Under the pieces are notes generated by a model. The model saw only the letters and a program-made list of their open reading frames with translations, was not told the DNA's origin and searched no databases. DNA of 64,000 bases from Mycteria americana (taxonomy: Eukaryota > Chordata > Aves > Ciconiiformes > Ciconiidae): contig NC_134368.1 in assembly GCF_035582795.1 (NCBI RefSeq), positions 10,627,501 to 10,691,500 of the forward strand. Direction: 5' to 3'. This document shows, piece by piece, positions 50,042-62,700 of the stretch (position 1 is the first letter of the stretch; each line of letters opens with the position of its first letter). A program made the position numbers and the translations under genes.

Positions 50042-50196
50042 CTGAGATACAGACAAAAAGGCGATGAATAAGATCATTACTGCCATGAAATCTGGATCTG
50101 ATCTTTTCTCGGGTGGCAATTTTAGCAGCCTGCAAAGCTAGCTGGATTTCTTCCTGATCGAGGTCATCAGATGAACAAGAACTCGTCATTAAACTA
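50042..50196 (-). CDS. ZFYVE28: ZFYVE28 coding exon A (first visible; fifth from the end)
   Basis: This 155-bp exon lies between a pyrimidine-rich acceptor (ctctgacag) and a donor (G|gtatgg). It begins with the last base of a split codon, followed by Ser-Leu-Met-Thr-Ser-Ser. An acidic serine-rich stretch ([12 protein letters not shown]) comes next, then a probable helix ([20 protein letters not shown]), and it ends in HRLFVCISG, where the glycine codon is split across the intron. The sequence is recognised as the segment of LST2 between the long variable central region and the C-terminal zinc finger. A second AG lies 3 bp into the exon (NAGTAG), so 50193 is an alternative start. It is separated from the next exon by a 571-bp intron. 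I know of no catalytic function for this segment; it is probably a linker or helical interaction region. Confidence 0.95.
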
Positions 50197-51918
50197 CTGT
50201 CAGAGAAAAAAAAAGTAAAGAAAAGCAATGTAAATCTTCACTCAGTTGTTCAGGATGTTCAGCAAATCCTAAAGGATTTATGACTCAGGCAAGACTCTAT
50301 AGCAAACTGGAACTAATTGCTGTAAATTCTTGTTGACATTAATCAACATGCAATCAATCACCATCATGTTTGATTTTCACTCTGTGGCATAGCTGCAAAA
50401 AACTTTTAAGCAGAAAATCATTTGTCTGTATTTTATTGCATTTTCTTTAGCTACTACAAAGTGCTGTGCCATTTTTCTCATTAACTTCTTCTAAAAGCTT
50501 AGTCCTGGGACAGTAACTCCACCAAAAATCGAAAGGGGAATATCAAGCTAAAAATGAGAAGGTCAGTTCTGAAGTCAACTTAGAATTTATTAATGTGGAA
50601 GTTAATTTGAAAAAAAGAATTTCTGAATTATGTTACCTTAAAATAGTGAGAACAGAATCTAAATATAACCTTACATGAAAAAAGTGGAAAGAAGAGTGAT
50701 AAAATACAATTTACACAGTAGAGAGGTAGATTAGTCCCCTTATATAACTAACTGTAGAAATTGCTAAAATGTCAAACTATTGTAACAGAATGGCTCATCA
50801 GCTCCCAAGAGTTAAAATCTGTCACCAAATGTCTACTAGAGATTTATATTTTCTTTTTAAAAACAGATGCACAGTTGCCAGCCATTTCCACCCCACCCCC
50901 CTTTATGCAGAGGAGGCTTGAAACAACCTGAGACTGCAGGGAAGCTTTGGTGGGAATCCAGCTTCTTCAAATATCAGGAATTACCTAAACTATTTGTAAA
51001 TCAAGATGTGTTTTTTTTAAAAAGGAAGTACTTAAGGAAAAAGTAGCACTTTGCCAATGGAAAAACCCTTAATTGCGAGTAGAGTGCAGAATGTAATTAC
51101 ATTGAACTAAGGATTTACTGTGTTGACCGAAGGAGACATGCCTTCTTACTCTACTACATTCAGAGACAGAGGAACACTAAACCATTCTCCCCCCACATAC
51201 TGGAAAAAAAAAATAATCTCGCCAATGATTACAAAAAACTAGAATATTTTACTTATAATCATACTTTGGCTGTCCAAAACTCCAGCACTCTCTACTACGC
51301 AGACAACAATGTTAAAAAAAAGAGTTACTGACTGCATAAATAGCATGCATAATGAAGGAAGTAGTTTCTAACACATTCCAAGTTCAATCTGCTTTTATTA
51401 GGTGCTGAAACATTCACCACCTTGCAGATCCCATCTCTATGGCAGTATACATGAACAGTTATTGCAGGATAAGACACAGAGGTAACATTTAGAATTATTT
51501 ATAACAAAATTTTATGGGATATAGTTTTGAAATTCTACCTGTAGGCTACACAGGTAATCCTTTAAAATGTGAAAATGAATTTATTAGGCCATACAATCTT
51601 AAAGCCCTAGTAAAAACAGAACTGAAAATAAATAAATACTGGAGATTAGTTATTGATAGAAATAACAATGGACAATGTGTAGCATGAGTACCTTAACTGG
51701 CTTCCCATTCTTTCAAAGACAGAGTAAAGAGCAGGCTTGCAAGAGATTCATTTCGTTCATGTTATCTATTGCTATTAACAAAAACAAATGCTTGTAAAAA
51801 GATGTTAGCTCTATGTTTACAGTTCCCTCAGCACCACGACTGACTAGGTTTATTAAAGATACTAAGAACCGAATGAGAATTCTCTCTCTCAATTTTTCCT
51901 TTGCTTTTCCATAGGGGA

Positions 51919-51942
51919 TATAATATATATATATATATTATA
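51919..51942. repeat. TA microsatellite forming a 24-bp perfect palindrome
   Basis: TATAA, a central TA run, and TTATA form a sequence equal to its own reverse complement over 24 bases. It is likely length-polymorphic and may extrude as a cruciform. Confidence 0.9.
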
Positions 51943-54900
51943 ATAGTGAGCCTGTCAGTGTGGAAAGGTTTGTGTGCAAGACAATGAAAAGGTCATGTGA
52001 GAATGTGGCTTACGAAGGAGTAAACTGAAAGGTAGTAAGAGTCAGGAAGCAATCCCTGATTCGCAATGGTATGCGGCAGATGATTACCTATTTGCACAAA
52101 TGCTCACATATACAGATAAAGGAGTTTGTCTGCCTTGTAACATGGCCAAATAACGTCTACTTTTTTTCTTGTTTTCAAAAGAATCGATCTTACAGTGATA
52201 TACACATTTGCACTATAAATTGCTCTCCAAGGCAATCATGGACCTCATGACAGACAAATGCAGTCTGTATGTAATTATATAATCCTAATACAATGGTCTC
52301 TTTGAAAATCCCAATAAGCAAAAATCTTAGTGCAGGGGAAAGCAGGGGTGCTGATTCAAGGATGACTCTTCCCTCCAAATCACAGTTGAAGAAAATATTT
52401 CGAAGTAAGGTGTTAAGTGGGCAGAGTGCTGTGAAGAGTGCTTTTCAAGAATATAAACTACTTAGTCCTTTCCCATTTTGCAGAAAGGAAGAAAGGTTCA
52501 TTCCACAATTCTGACCAAGCTCTGACCAATTTTAATAATAATTTTTGCCTTTCCAAGTCTCCTCCAACCAGGAGGAACGCAGTTTTACCCACCTGCTAAT
52601 TCCTCCAAGGAATGTGATTTGACCTACTTCTGTTCCAGGCTATTGTGTGTTAGATTTTGTGGTGTGTCATTAAGACTGGTAATGTCCCACCACAAGACTA
52701 GCTGGAACATTTTTGTTCTAAAAATCCCTAGCGCAGGGCACATATGAATTGCTTCAGCGACTGTGGGATGGAAGATCAGCATGTATCTGTACTCCCATTT
52801 ATAACATACTTTCATATGCAAAGTCACATGTTAAGTACAATATCCATATACAAGAGATTCAGAAAAAGAGGATATTTTGTATTCAGGATTGCTTGTGCCA
52901 CAAGAAAGAGAAAAGTGAACGTTCCAGAATAATTTAAAACTGGACCTAAGACTCACTACAGAGTTAGAAACAATTACTCTACCTTTACCAACAGGACCAA
53001 GTTAGATTTAGCAAAAATGACTCTCAAAGAATGACTAATGACCATCTGTTCTTTACTTTAAAATATATCTTACTGTTAAAGAATGTCACCAGAAAATTAA
53101 TATTGTAGAGGGAGTCAGAAATACTGTAAGAACAGAAACATAGCAATTGTTTCAGATAAATGGCAAAAGAGACAGCTTTTCTTATAACAGTGTATCCCAA
53201 ACAGCAGTGGTTGCATCTATGCAAATATTAAAGATTCTCTTGATTTTTTAAATTGCTATTATAGAAAATAAACCTGAATTTCGTTCTACAGAGTTCAGCT
53301 TACCTTTTCTCCAAATTATTCTTTCAAACAAGTTATTTTTTTAGTTCTATAAGGAATACCATTCCTACTTGGCTTATCTAACATGCATAAATTGGCTCAA
53401 AATTCTCAGCTGATACCAGATGTGTAGGAAGCATTACATTAATGTCAGACTAGACTCAGATCTGGAATGTTTCACTGCCGGTGTCTGCAGAATCAAGTAT
53501 CGTTGCAGAATATAAATAGGCATACTAAGTAGCTAGAGACAAGTCCTCATTTTCTCAACTTCTTGGTTGAAGGGAGCTCTGCATTACCCAAGGAATTAGG
53601 TTAAGAAGAGATAAGACCAAAATAAGCATGGAATTCCCCTTGTGAAATGTTTATCATATAAACAATGCTTATCATGTATTTATTTTTCATATTGTAAAAA
53701 CATTGCGAAGTTAACACGTCTGAAGGCAAGTATCAAGAAATAAGACATTATGTAAAAGGTTGATTCCAAACAGTAAACCTGCTTATACATCATAAAGGAA
53801 CAGATAGCCTCTGGCAGATACAATGAATTATCTTTTTAACCTAACCTGGCTAGCAATTTTAAAACTACTCTCCATTTGTCATGTTAGAAGAGTAGCAAGA
53901 CTCTTTCAGCACTTTAAAGATGTATCTCTAGAAGAGCTGCCTAGTGTCAAAGCTTGACTGTGAAATTTAGTCAAATATATAGAAGCAAGCAAAACCCAAT
54001 AATGTACACAATATCATCTTTCACCCGTGGAACCAATCTGCTTTACAGCTTTTAAGTTTCAAAGGATACTTGTGAGCCAGGTTAAGGAGTAGTATCCATA
54101 CAGAATGGAAAAGACAACCATGGAACAAGAAGATTATGACTGACATTTTCAGAAATAGCCAGTCATTTTAGGTAACCATCTGTGATACTGTAGGCCTTGT
54201 GCTGAACTTGTTGGGCATTGACACTCATCCAAAACTCTTCCAGGCAAATCTATGTTACTGTCTGCACACAATTTCTAAAACTACTTCAGTAACTGGTACA
54301 TTCATCCCACTGATACTCGTGTAGGCTGTAACTGGAAGCCCCACCGCTAACCTGTCAACCTATCTTTCCCAAGCTATTACTCTTACTTTTATTAGTCTTA
54401 CTTTTATACTTCATAAGGCTGTAGTCAACTCTGGCTTCTAATTTGCAAAAAAAGAACAAACAACTGCTCCAAAGGCTATCTGAAAGATCAGACAATAGTT
54501 GGGGAAAGACAAAGGTTGTATACATGAGGAATAACAAGAGGAAAATGATAGGGGTTTGGTATGTATGACTCCATGGCAGTAAAAAAAAAAAAAATTACTC
54601 CTTCCCATTCTGCTTTTTACAGTACCTCTGGTGTTTCTTTTTGGTTACTCTCACAAGAACCACAATAAACAGCAGGTTAAAACCCTTTGGTTTCTAACAT
54701 GTACTAGTTTTGATATGGTTGGAGGAAAATTGTGAGATTAATGGTTTCTTACAATTATTTTAAGTGAACGGGGTGGGTACACACTCCATTTTAGAATCAT
54801 TTAAACCAAATCCAGAACACGTCTTATTATTTGAGTAACAGCATATAGTTATTTAGCTATTTATATTTTAAGGAATGATCCCAGAAGCTACATTTAAAGC

Positions 54901-56989
54901 AGATTAAAAAAAGCTTTAATTCAGAACTTTATTTCTTGATTTTTTAACCCTAATATTTTATTAAGTCAAGAGGGTTTTTAAATGCAATCCCTTAGGTATT
55001 TTCTCTTTATTGCAAGAGAAAAGACTAAAGAGGGAAAAACCCCAACCCATAAAGTGTTCCTAAGGCTTCAAAATTCTGTCTTGAGAAACAAATAATACAA
55101 CTGCATGCAAATCCCTCTGTCAGGAACTATCTAGCTAGGCACCACCAGAAGGAGTGGACTTGACTAGACTACAGTTATCACATGTATTAGCAATGCCCAG
55201 CTCCATACATGTTAGGACATGTGCTAAAAGCCCCATCTGCTGTCAACCTTTTGAATTCCACAGTAGGGGAATTATTTTTCATACACTGCAAGATTTGCAG
55301 AAGCCCCTTCTTCGCTTCTTTTGCCCCAGCAGAGGTGGGCAATCTGAGGTCAGCTGATTAAAATAAATAATTTGACTAATGGGATTAGCCATGTGTCCTA
55401 AGTAATATCTTCAGTCAGGAAAAATTCCTGAGTGTTGAAGACTACTGAATTTGAAATCAACAGCACCAACTTCTGCTCCACACCCTGGCAGCTTCTGCAG
55501 CTGCCCACTCCGTTGGAAGAACATTTTCTGGAATCCTTCGGCAGCTCTTCAAAATTCAAACTGCAGAGCATTCTTGTTGTACTTACCATGTTGGACTTTT
55601 CAAAAACCACAGCTGTTGAAGCAGCATCTGCTAAATAGATCCACCATAAGAAACTCTACCTAGACAACTGGCTTATTCAAACTCATTACCACTCTGGCCT
55701 GGGTTTTCAGAAGAATGCAAAGACACTGTATTTCAAATGGGAATTAACAGCATTGCCACTGCAGGATTTATCAACTTTAAGAGTGCTCTCTCCCAAATAA
55801 CTTTTTTGGTCATTATAGATAAAACTTCTATAAGACTGCATATAAACAAATAAGCTAAGAGCATTAGTAATTGAAAGGGCTGCTTTCTAACCATCAAATT
55901 TAATGTCAGATACTTGCAAGGACTCAATTTACTGTTTTTCTTAAGATTTAAACCAAAAAGGGATAAAACCTGCAAGATAAGGATACTGTAAAATTCAAGA
56001 AAAAATAGAACTGAAAATATAAGAAGTTAGAATATTGTTTAGGTTCTACTAACATTTTCTCAATTGCAACATGACATTTTTTCCTAACACTTCCTTGTAA
56101 TCAAACATGCATTTAAAGGTCTCAAATGTTCACTCACACTGCAAAAGGACAAATAATATGAGATTAGAGCACAGAAATATTTAAACTTCAAAAATAATCC
56201 TGAACTGGAAAAACTGAAAGTGAAAAACAGAAATAGTATAGCACTTAAGAAATGGTACGTAATATCAGCTGTGGTATCTGACACAGGGATAGAAACGCAT
56301 TAGTCCCATCTTTTATGCCTTATCCAGAACTTGACACAGGACAGACAGAACCTGGACACCTGATGCTGGATACAAATACTTCCAAAGGCAAACAGCCACT
56401 TCATACAGCTCTTCAGCAATGTCCTCTGTGATACACAAGCAACTATTCTGTATGGCATAATAAAAAGTGAATTAATTTAGCATCCAATTCCAGCAGATGC
56501 TCATTGAGTTGCAACTCCTGTGTGTGGCAGAAACGGAGATGGAGAAGCAGCACTGAAAAACGTTTTCCAGCAAGAGGAACTCTAAGGAATAGGGAAAGTT
56601 ATTAGCACAACATTTTCACATCGCCTCCATCAGTTCCCTCAAAAAACAATACAGAACAATCAGCTGAAGCATTAAAGCAACCTAGGGCCTAGGAGAATCC
56701 CAGAGGAATTCGGTATCCAGCCGTGGGAGTCAAAGTTGAGAAAAGCTAAGTAAAGTATTAGGTGGAGCCTTAAAATTTTAATTAGAAAAGGAAGCTTTCT
56801 CTTTATTTTTCACCTTAAATGCTGCTGCAAGTATGAGGAAATTCTCTCTTTTTTCCTCCAAAATAATTGTAGTTTTACAACATATCTTGGTTTTAGGCAT
56901 TACCAAAAACTCCGCAAAAAATGCAATTACTATAGTGATTTAGTTAATTACACATAATCTCAAAACTCCCAAACATGCTATTCTAAGGG

Positions 56990-57024
56990 TTTTTTTTTTT
57001 TTTTTTTTTTTTTTGGGGGGGGGG
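56990..57024. repeat. T25-G10 homopolymer pair
   Basis: Twenty-five T are followed directly by ten G on the plus strand. The junction of two long homopolymers is unusual and probably error-prone in assembly. Confidence 0.92.
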
Positions 57025-58659
57025 AACCCAATTCGTAAAATAAAATCTAATTTCTGAAAGCTAGTAATTTTTGTTCTATTAGTAGCAAAGGGAACACCAA
57101 GTGACATTCAACAACAGATTTTTATACGTCATTAAAATGAACATGATTATAAATGTGGCCCAATTACTAAAAAGGAAAATTATAAGTGAGCTATGTAGAA
57201 ACAAGAACACAAACCCATTATGATCACTTTTGTAGTCTCCAGCCAGAAGATATGCCACCTGGAATACAGCCCTCGAATGGCAAATTTTGGGGTGTCTACC
57301 AGTTTTGCTAGAATAGACTTACTGCCTCTGCCACTGATGCTAGTCAGCTTAGAATATTGCCCTATTTCACTTGATTTACACAGAGGGGAACATATTTTAT
57401 ATTTCATTTACTTCAACCATATTGGATACTTTAACATCACTAAAATACGAAGTTTACATTTTAATAGGGAAAGACCAAAAAACTTCAAACAACTGAATTT
57501 CCACCTTCCCACTGTAACAAGCACAAGCTGCCTGGGTTATTCCTTGAGAAAATAAAATCTGCATCAGTTACTTGTTACTGAAGACAAAGATACGCATATA
57601 ATATACCCAAAAATACCTTGTGGAATTTCCTAAAAGGGAACACTATAGCTTAGAAAATGCTGCACCATTTGGAGACTTGATTTTTTTTTTGTCTTGCAGG
57701 GTGAAGAACAAGATAGGCTTGAAACACATCAAGAAGAATCCTGGCGGTGAAAAACTAGAGACATCTGCTTCAGTCACATATGTCTCACTGACTAAAATCA
57801 TAAGCAAAAGCTGAAAGACCTCATCAACGGTGACTTTTTTGTTTTGCTGGTACTGCTCAGCTGGTTGTTAGGGCAAGAAATTTAGCAGCAAAGCAAGAAG
57901 ATTGTACACAGCAGCCTGTTTATGACTGTATTAATATGCATATTAATTGCCCTCACTGCTTGAGTGACAGAGCTATACAAAACAGCATAGACTCACAGTG
58001 CCTAAAACATACGCCGACAGTTTGCAGTTTAAAATCATTAGGCAGGAATCACATCTATTCTAGAAATCATTCTGGTTTGCTCAAGGTATAAATCCCCTTT
58101 CTCTTCCCACAACTCTTCTCACCGAGCTCTTTATTTCCATGATTCCAGTACAGTACATGTAAAGCCATTATCACCAGCCTTTTTCTGGTTATGAGCAGCT
58201 TTCCCATGAAGAGCAGCTCTACAGAAAAAAAAGGGGAAAAAATCTACAGTAATGCATTGATCAAAACAAAAATGATGGTACCAAACATTAATGCAGAATT
58301 AATCCATCATTTTGCATAGCTTAAACAAATGTAACCTGACCAGGTTAACAAAGGTAAAACTGGAAGAGAGGAGATCTGGATACACAGCTGATCAGGTAGA
58401 CTGTGACACATCAGTTAAAGTACATTGTTAACATATTTGTTGTCCTCCACACTACCATCTACAAGATCCCCAGAGTAGTGGTGATCTCTTTATTAAAACT
58501 TGTGGGCATGTAATTTGCGCTGTAGGTTTGATAGCACAGATTAATGCATAGCTCTGGACCATGAGATGAAAGAACTGAATTCTTCTAGTATAATTCACAG
58601 TCCTGCTGAATGACCAAGTTATTTTTCCTTCTTGCATCCTCTTCGAGGCACTGAGTTCT

Positions 58660-59760
58660 ACTGATGAAAAAGCACACTATAAAACCTGGTTTTGTAAAAA
58701 AGCTGCCCACCCACAAGAACTTGGCTTGGTTTGCGAGATGGGCAAGAAACTGGTTCACGGGTCACACTCAGAGAGTGGTGATCAATGGTTTTTACTCAGG
58801 CAGGCAGCCTGTCACAAGTGGAAACCGCCAGCAATCAATACTGGGCCTCACACTGTTCAACATAATCATAAATGGGATCGAGAGCACCATCACCAAGTTT
58901 GCTGATGACACCAAACTGGGCAGTCAGGTGGACATGGCAGAAGGGAAAGCCATCTTACAGAGAGACTTGGGCAGGCTGGAAGAGTGAGCTAGCAAGAACA
59001 GTATGGAGTTTAACAGAGACAAGTGCAAGGTCCTGCACCGGGGACAACATAACCAAAGAGCCCAGTGCAGGCTGGGGTTTGTGTGGCTGGGGAGCAGCCT
59101 TGCCAAAAGGGACCTGGGGTCCTGGTAGACAACAAGCTGAACAGGAGTCAGCAGTGCACTGCTGCAGCAATGAAGGCAAATTGGATCCTGGGCTGCATCC
59201 ACAGGGATGTTACTAGCAGAGACAGAGACGTGATCATCCTACTCTACCAAGCGCTTGTCAGGCCACACCTGGAATACTGTGTCCAGTTCTGATCTCCACA
59301 ATTCAAGAAAGACACAGACAAAATGGAGAGTGTCTGTCTAAAGGAGGGCCGTGAAGATAATGGAGAACCTGTCCTAAAAGGAGAGACTGAAGGAGTTAGG
59401 TCTTTTTTCCCTGGAGAAGAGAAGGCTCAAGGGGGGACCTCATGACAGTATTCCAGTACATAAAGGGTGCCTACAAAGAGGACAGAGACACTCTCTTCAT
59501 AAGGGAGCCACACGGAGAGGACAAGGTGCACCAGGAGAGGTTTAATCTTGATATAAGAAAGAAATATTTTACACTAAGAACAATCAAGCACTGGACCAAC
59601 CTCCCCAGGGGCATGGTACAGTCCCCATCTCTGGAGGTTTTCAAGGTCCAATTGGACAGGGTGCTAGAAAATGTCATCTAGGCTCCCTTTCCCACAACAG
59701 GTTGGACCAGATGATCTTTTGAGGTCCCTTCCAACCTGGGCTATTCTATGATTCCATGAA
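58660..59760 (+). mobile_element. CR1 LINE retrotransposon, 5'-truncated and decayed
   Basis: The translation matches the C-terminal half of the CR1 ORF2 reverse transcriptase. It enters at a RNWFTGHTQRVVINGFYS-like segment, continues through PVTSG and LFNIIING to the catalytic FADD of FADDTKLG (58887-58929 region), then [22 protein letters not shown] and a C-terminal LDIRKKYFT...HWTNLPRGMVQSPSLEVF segment. The reading is spread over all three frames. A stop follows GRLEE at 58985-58987, a frameshift lies near 59115, and another stop replaces the Trp after CVQF. The 3' end holds the family signature GGACCAGATGATCTTTTGAGG and two ATTCTATG-like octamers. Truncation of the 5' end is usual for CR1. 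It is antisense to ZFYVE28 and cannot move by itself. Confidence 0.95.
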
Positions 59761-62700
59761 CTGACTGGCAAGGTAGCTTCCATCAGTCTCCTGCAAAACA
59801 CCCTCTATTTCTGAAGCATGTAATAAAAATTTAATCTCATTTATAAACTAAGATAACCTTCCTTGCCTTGTTTCACATGCGTTTATACTAAGAGAGATAT
59901 ACTCAAAATATGCAGTAAAGTAAGCAATATCCTTCAACTACATCCAGCAAGCCAATGACCTTGTACACAACACACATGTACACAAATACAGATATTCTAA
60001 CAGAAATAGCCAGATAAATATCCCACTCTAATTGCTGGCAGACTCTTGCTGTTTTGGCATAGACTTGAGTCACAATGCATTTCAGATACCTCCTTTTACA
60101 GACTGTAAATAACACAGGCTAAAACTTCACCACCAATTTTTGTAAATGCCTAAAACTATAGAAAAATATACCACAAAACACCAATATTTAAGCCACAAAG
60201 ACATATCTAAAAAAAACGTGACTACTGACCAGGGAAGGCATCTGTTGTATCATTAAGGTTAATTTTAAAAGTTATTTATATGTAAAGTTGTCATTTATTG
60301 GCTCACCATAACTTTAAAGTGAAGAAGTAGGCTTTACTATGTACTCTAGGCAGGCAAACACTTGAATTCAGATTCATTGGTATTTCTTCCTCCCTTGCAC
60401 TGTCTTACACCAAAAACTCCAGTGAGGCTTGAAATCAACTAATTATAGCTACCTTGTTCTTCTGTCATCTCACTTTTCCTCATCAGTCCAAAACAACACT
60501 TTTCTTGCCATTTTCTATCACCAGTCTTTCAAAGAACTTAGGTTCATTCTTGGCTTTAAGCATATCCAGTCACCTCATTCTCTTAGCATATGAATAGCCT
60601 TCACTTAGGTTTCCACTCAAATTAATGGCTATATCAGGATCTTGCCCAATGATTCTAATGCATGTTGAAAGCTGATAAATTCCTGCAGTTTATTTTTAAA
60701 AACTACTGACTTTACTACTTCCAACACTGAAATGGATAAGATTCCAGCAGTGTATTTTATTAGCTGCCTATTCAGTAAGTTATAGTTATATTAAAAATTG
60801 TTCTAAAATTACATTTATGAAAATAAACCATTAAAAAGGAAAACCTGGATGGATTGTTTCCTGGAGCCAATACAAAAAAAAAATGGACCAATTGCCACTT
60901 CCCTGCTGCAGTTATAAAAATCTCATTTTCACTCAAGTCAGCAGTATTATTCCATAGTCACATTGATGTAACAAAGAAATTCTGCATACTCTTGCGAGTC
61001 AGCATAAAACCACAGTTTCTCTGAAGCCTTCTGAAACACATGGAATACATTTATTCTTTGCTAAGAAAGTTGACTACTGATATGGGCACCTCAAGTCTGG
61101 ATACTGCTTAATGAACATTTTGCAAAGACTTCTGAACTGGGCTGAACATTTAACTTCTTCACCATCAGACCTCCGAGACTAGGAGGAGGAACCTTCTACA
61201 CAGATCCGGTACCAATGAAATAATCAACATTTCCTTAGCAAAACCATTTGAGAAGCCCTTTGTACCTTTTTTGTCAATTTGTGCTCTAGAAACCTCGAGC
61301 AAGGTTCTAAATGTTTTTCAAATTACTGTGTGAGCACAGTCAGTAATCAAAGTATGCAATCATAGTTCTCAATTAAGGCTGAAAATCTTTGGCCCAGATG
61401 CATTTCAACAAATTACACGCTTAACCGAGGTTTCCACTTTTCTCCATTGACTAAACAGGGAACCTACAGAGCAAAACTCCTAATTTAGGTATATCAGTTT
61501 GGTACCTAAAATTAGGTGGGATGAATATAGCTCAAAAAATTACACAGCAATGGTTGATGATGGAAAAAGTCTAAGGCAGTAAATCACAGGCTGATTTGAA
61601 GCAGCCTTCTTTAACAGGTCCCAAATGGTTCCTACAGTCCTAACAGCTTTCTTGTCCCAATAAAAACCAAAATGGGTTGAACGGTGCTCTGTGATCCAAG
61701 GAGTGGGAATTTTCTCCTTAGTTCTCCATTTGGAAAACAATAAATGTATGTATATATAGAATTCCATATATACAATGCTTCATTGTTTCAAATGCATTCA
61801 GTCCATGCTATTTAATACACTAGTAGTTCATTTGATGCTCTGTGCTATTCTGGCTAAGCTGGTTTTGCTACCAGAGCAGAATTGTTTGAAAGCACTTTGG
61901 TGTTTCCAAAACACACCACAATCTGACAACACGACTTTTAGCCTCAGTATTGGTTATCTAAGAGCACAAAGGAATTGTTTATGATTCATGGGAGACTGAA
62001 AGGCCAAGTAAATGCATTTCAAGAATTCTATGGTTAGCTAATTATTTTTCAGAAAAAATTGCAAATATTACATTTAAATTTCTAAATTTGTTAAGTGAAA
62101 ACAGCAAGAAATTAAGTACATTAAAATAGCACATTTCAGAGGAAAAAAGAAAGAACCAAAAAAACAATTTAGGTATTATTTTGGATATGCACATGACAGG
62201 ACAACGTAGTTATTTCAGAAAAGAACATTTTGTAGAGATTGTCTTTGCAAGGAACATGCTGCTTGTAGTAAACAAATGATACAACTCTAGAGAAGTTCTT
62301 TAATAGCCAAATAAAACTCTTCAGGTAATATAAATAAAAGAACAGGGGAGTCCCTTAAAAATAACATATTCTAAAATATAATACAAATAGATGTACTATT
62401 ATATTTCTATGCACACAGACCTAGGAACCTACTACTGTGAATCAGTCAGACTTCTGAGGTTTTTTTCTTCTTTTAAGTTGTTAAAAAGAGTTTAAACTGT
62501 TTTTAAACCAAGTATTTCAAAAGGGGAAATCCATATCAGTACAGTCAAGCAGCACTTAGCTATTTTTTTTTTATCAGACTATAAACTACAATAGCTAGAT
62601 CTCTAGTAATATCAATCAGATACAGAAAACCAGGCAACTTAGATCTGTCTTTTCCCTTTTTTCAAATTTTGTTTTGATCGCAGTTTATAAGGCAGTATTT

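Noticed and set aside
58664..58987. 107-codon frame as a host gene
   Set aside because: It is the reverse-transcriptase part of a CR1 element, recognised by FADDTKLG and the flanking motifs.
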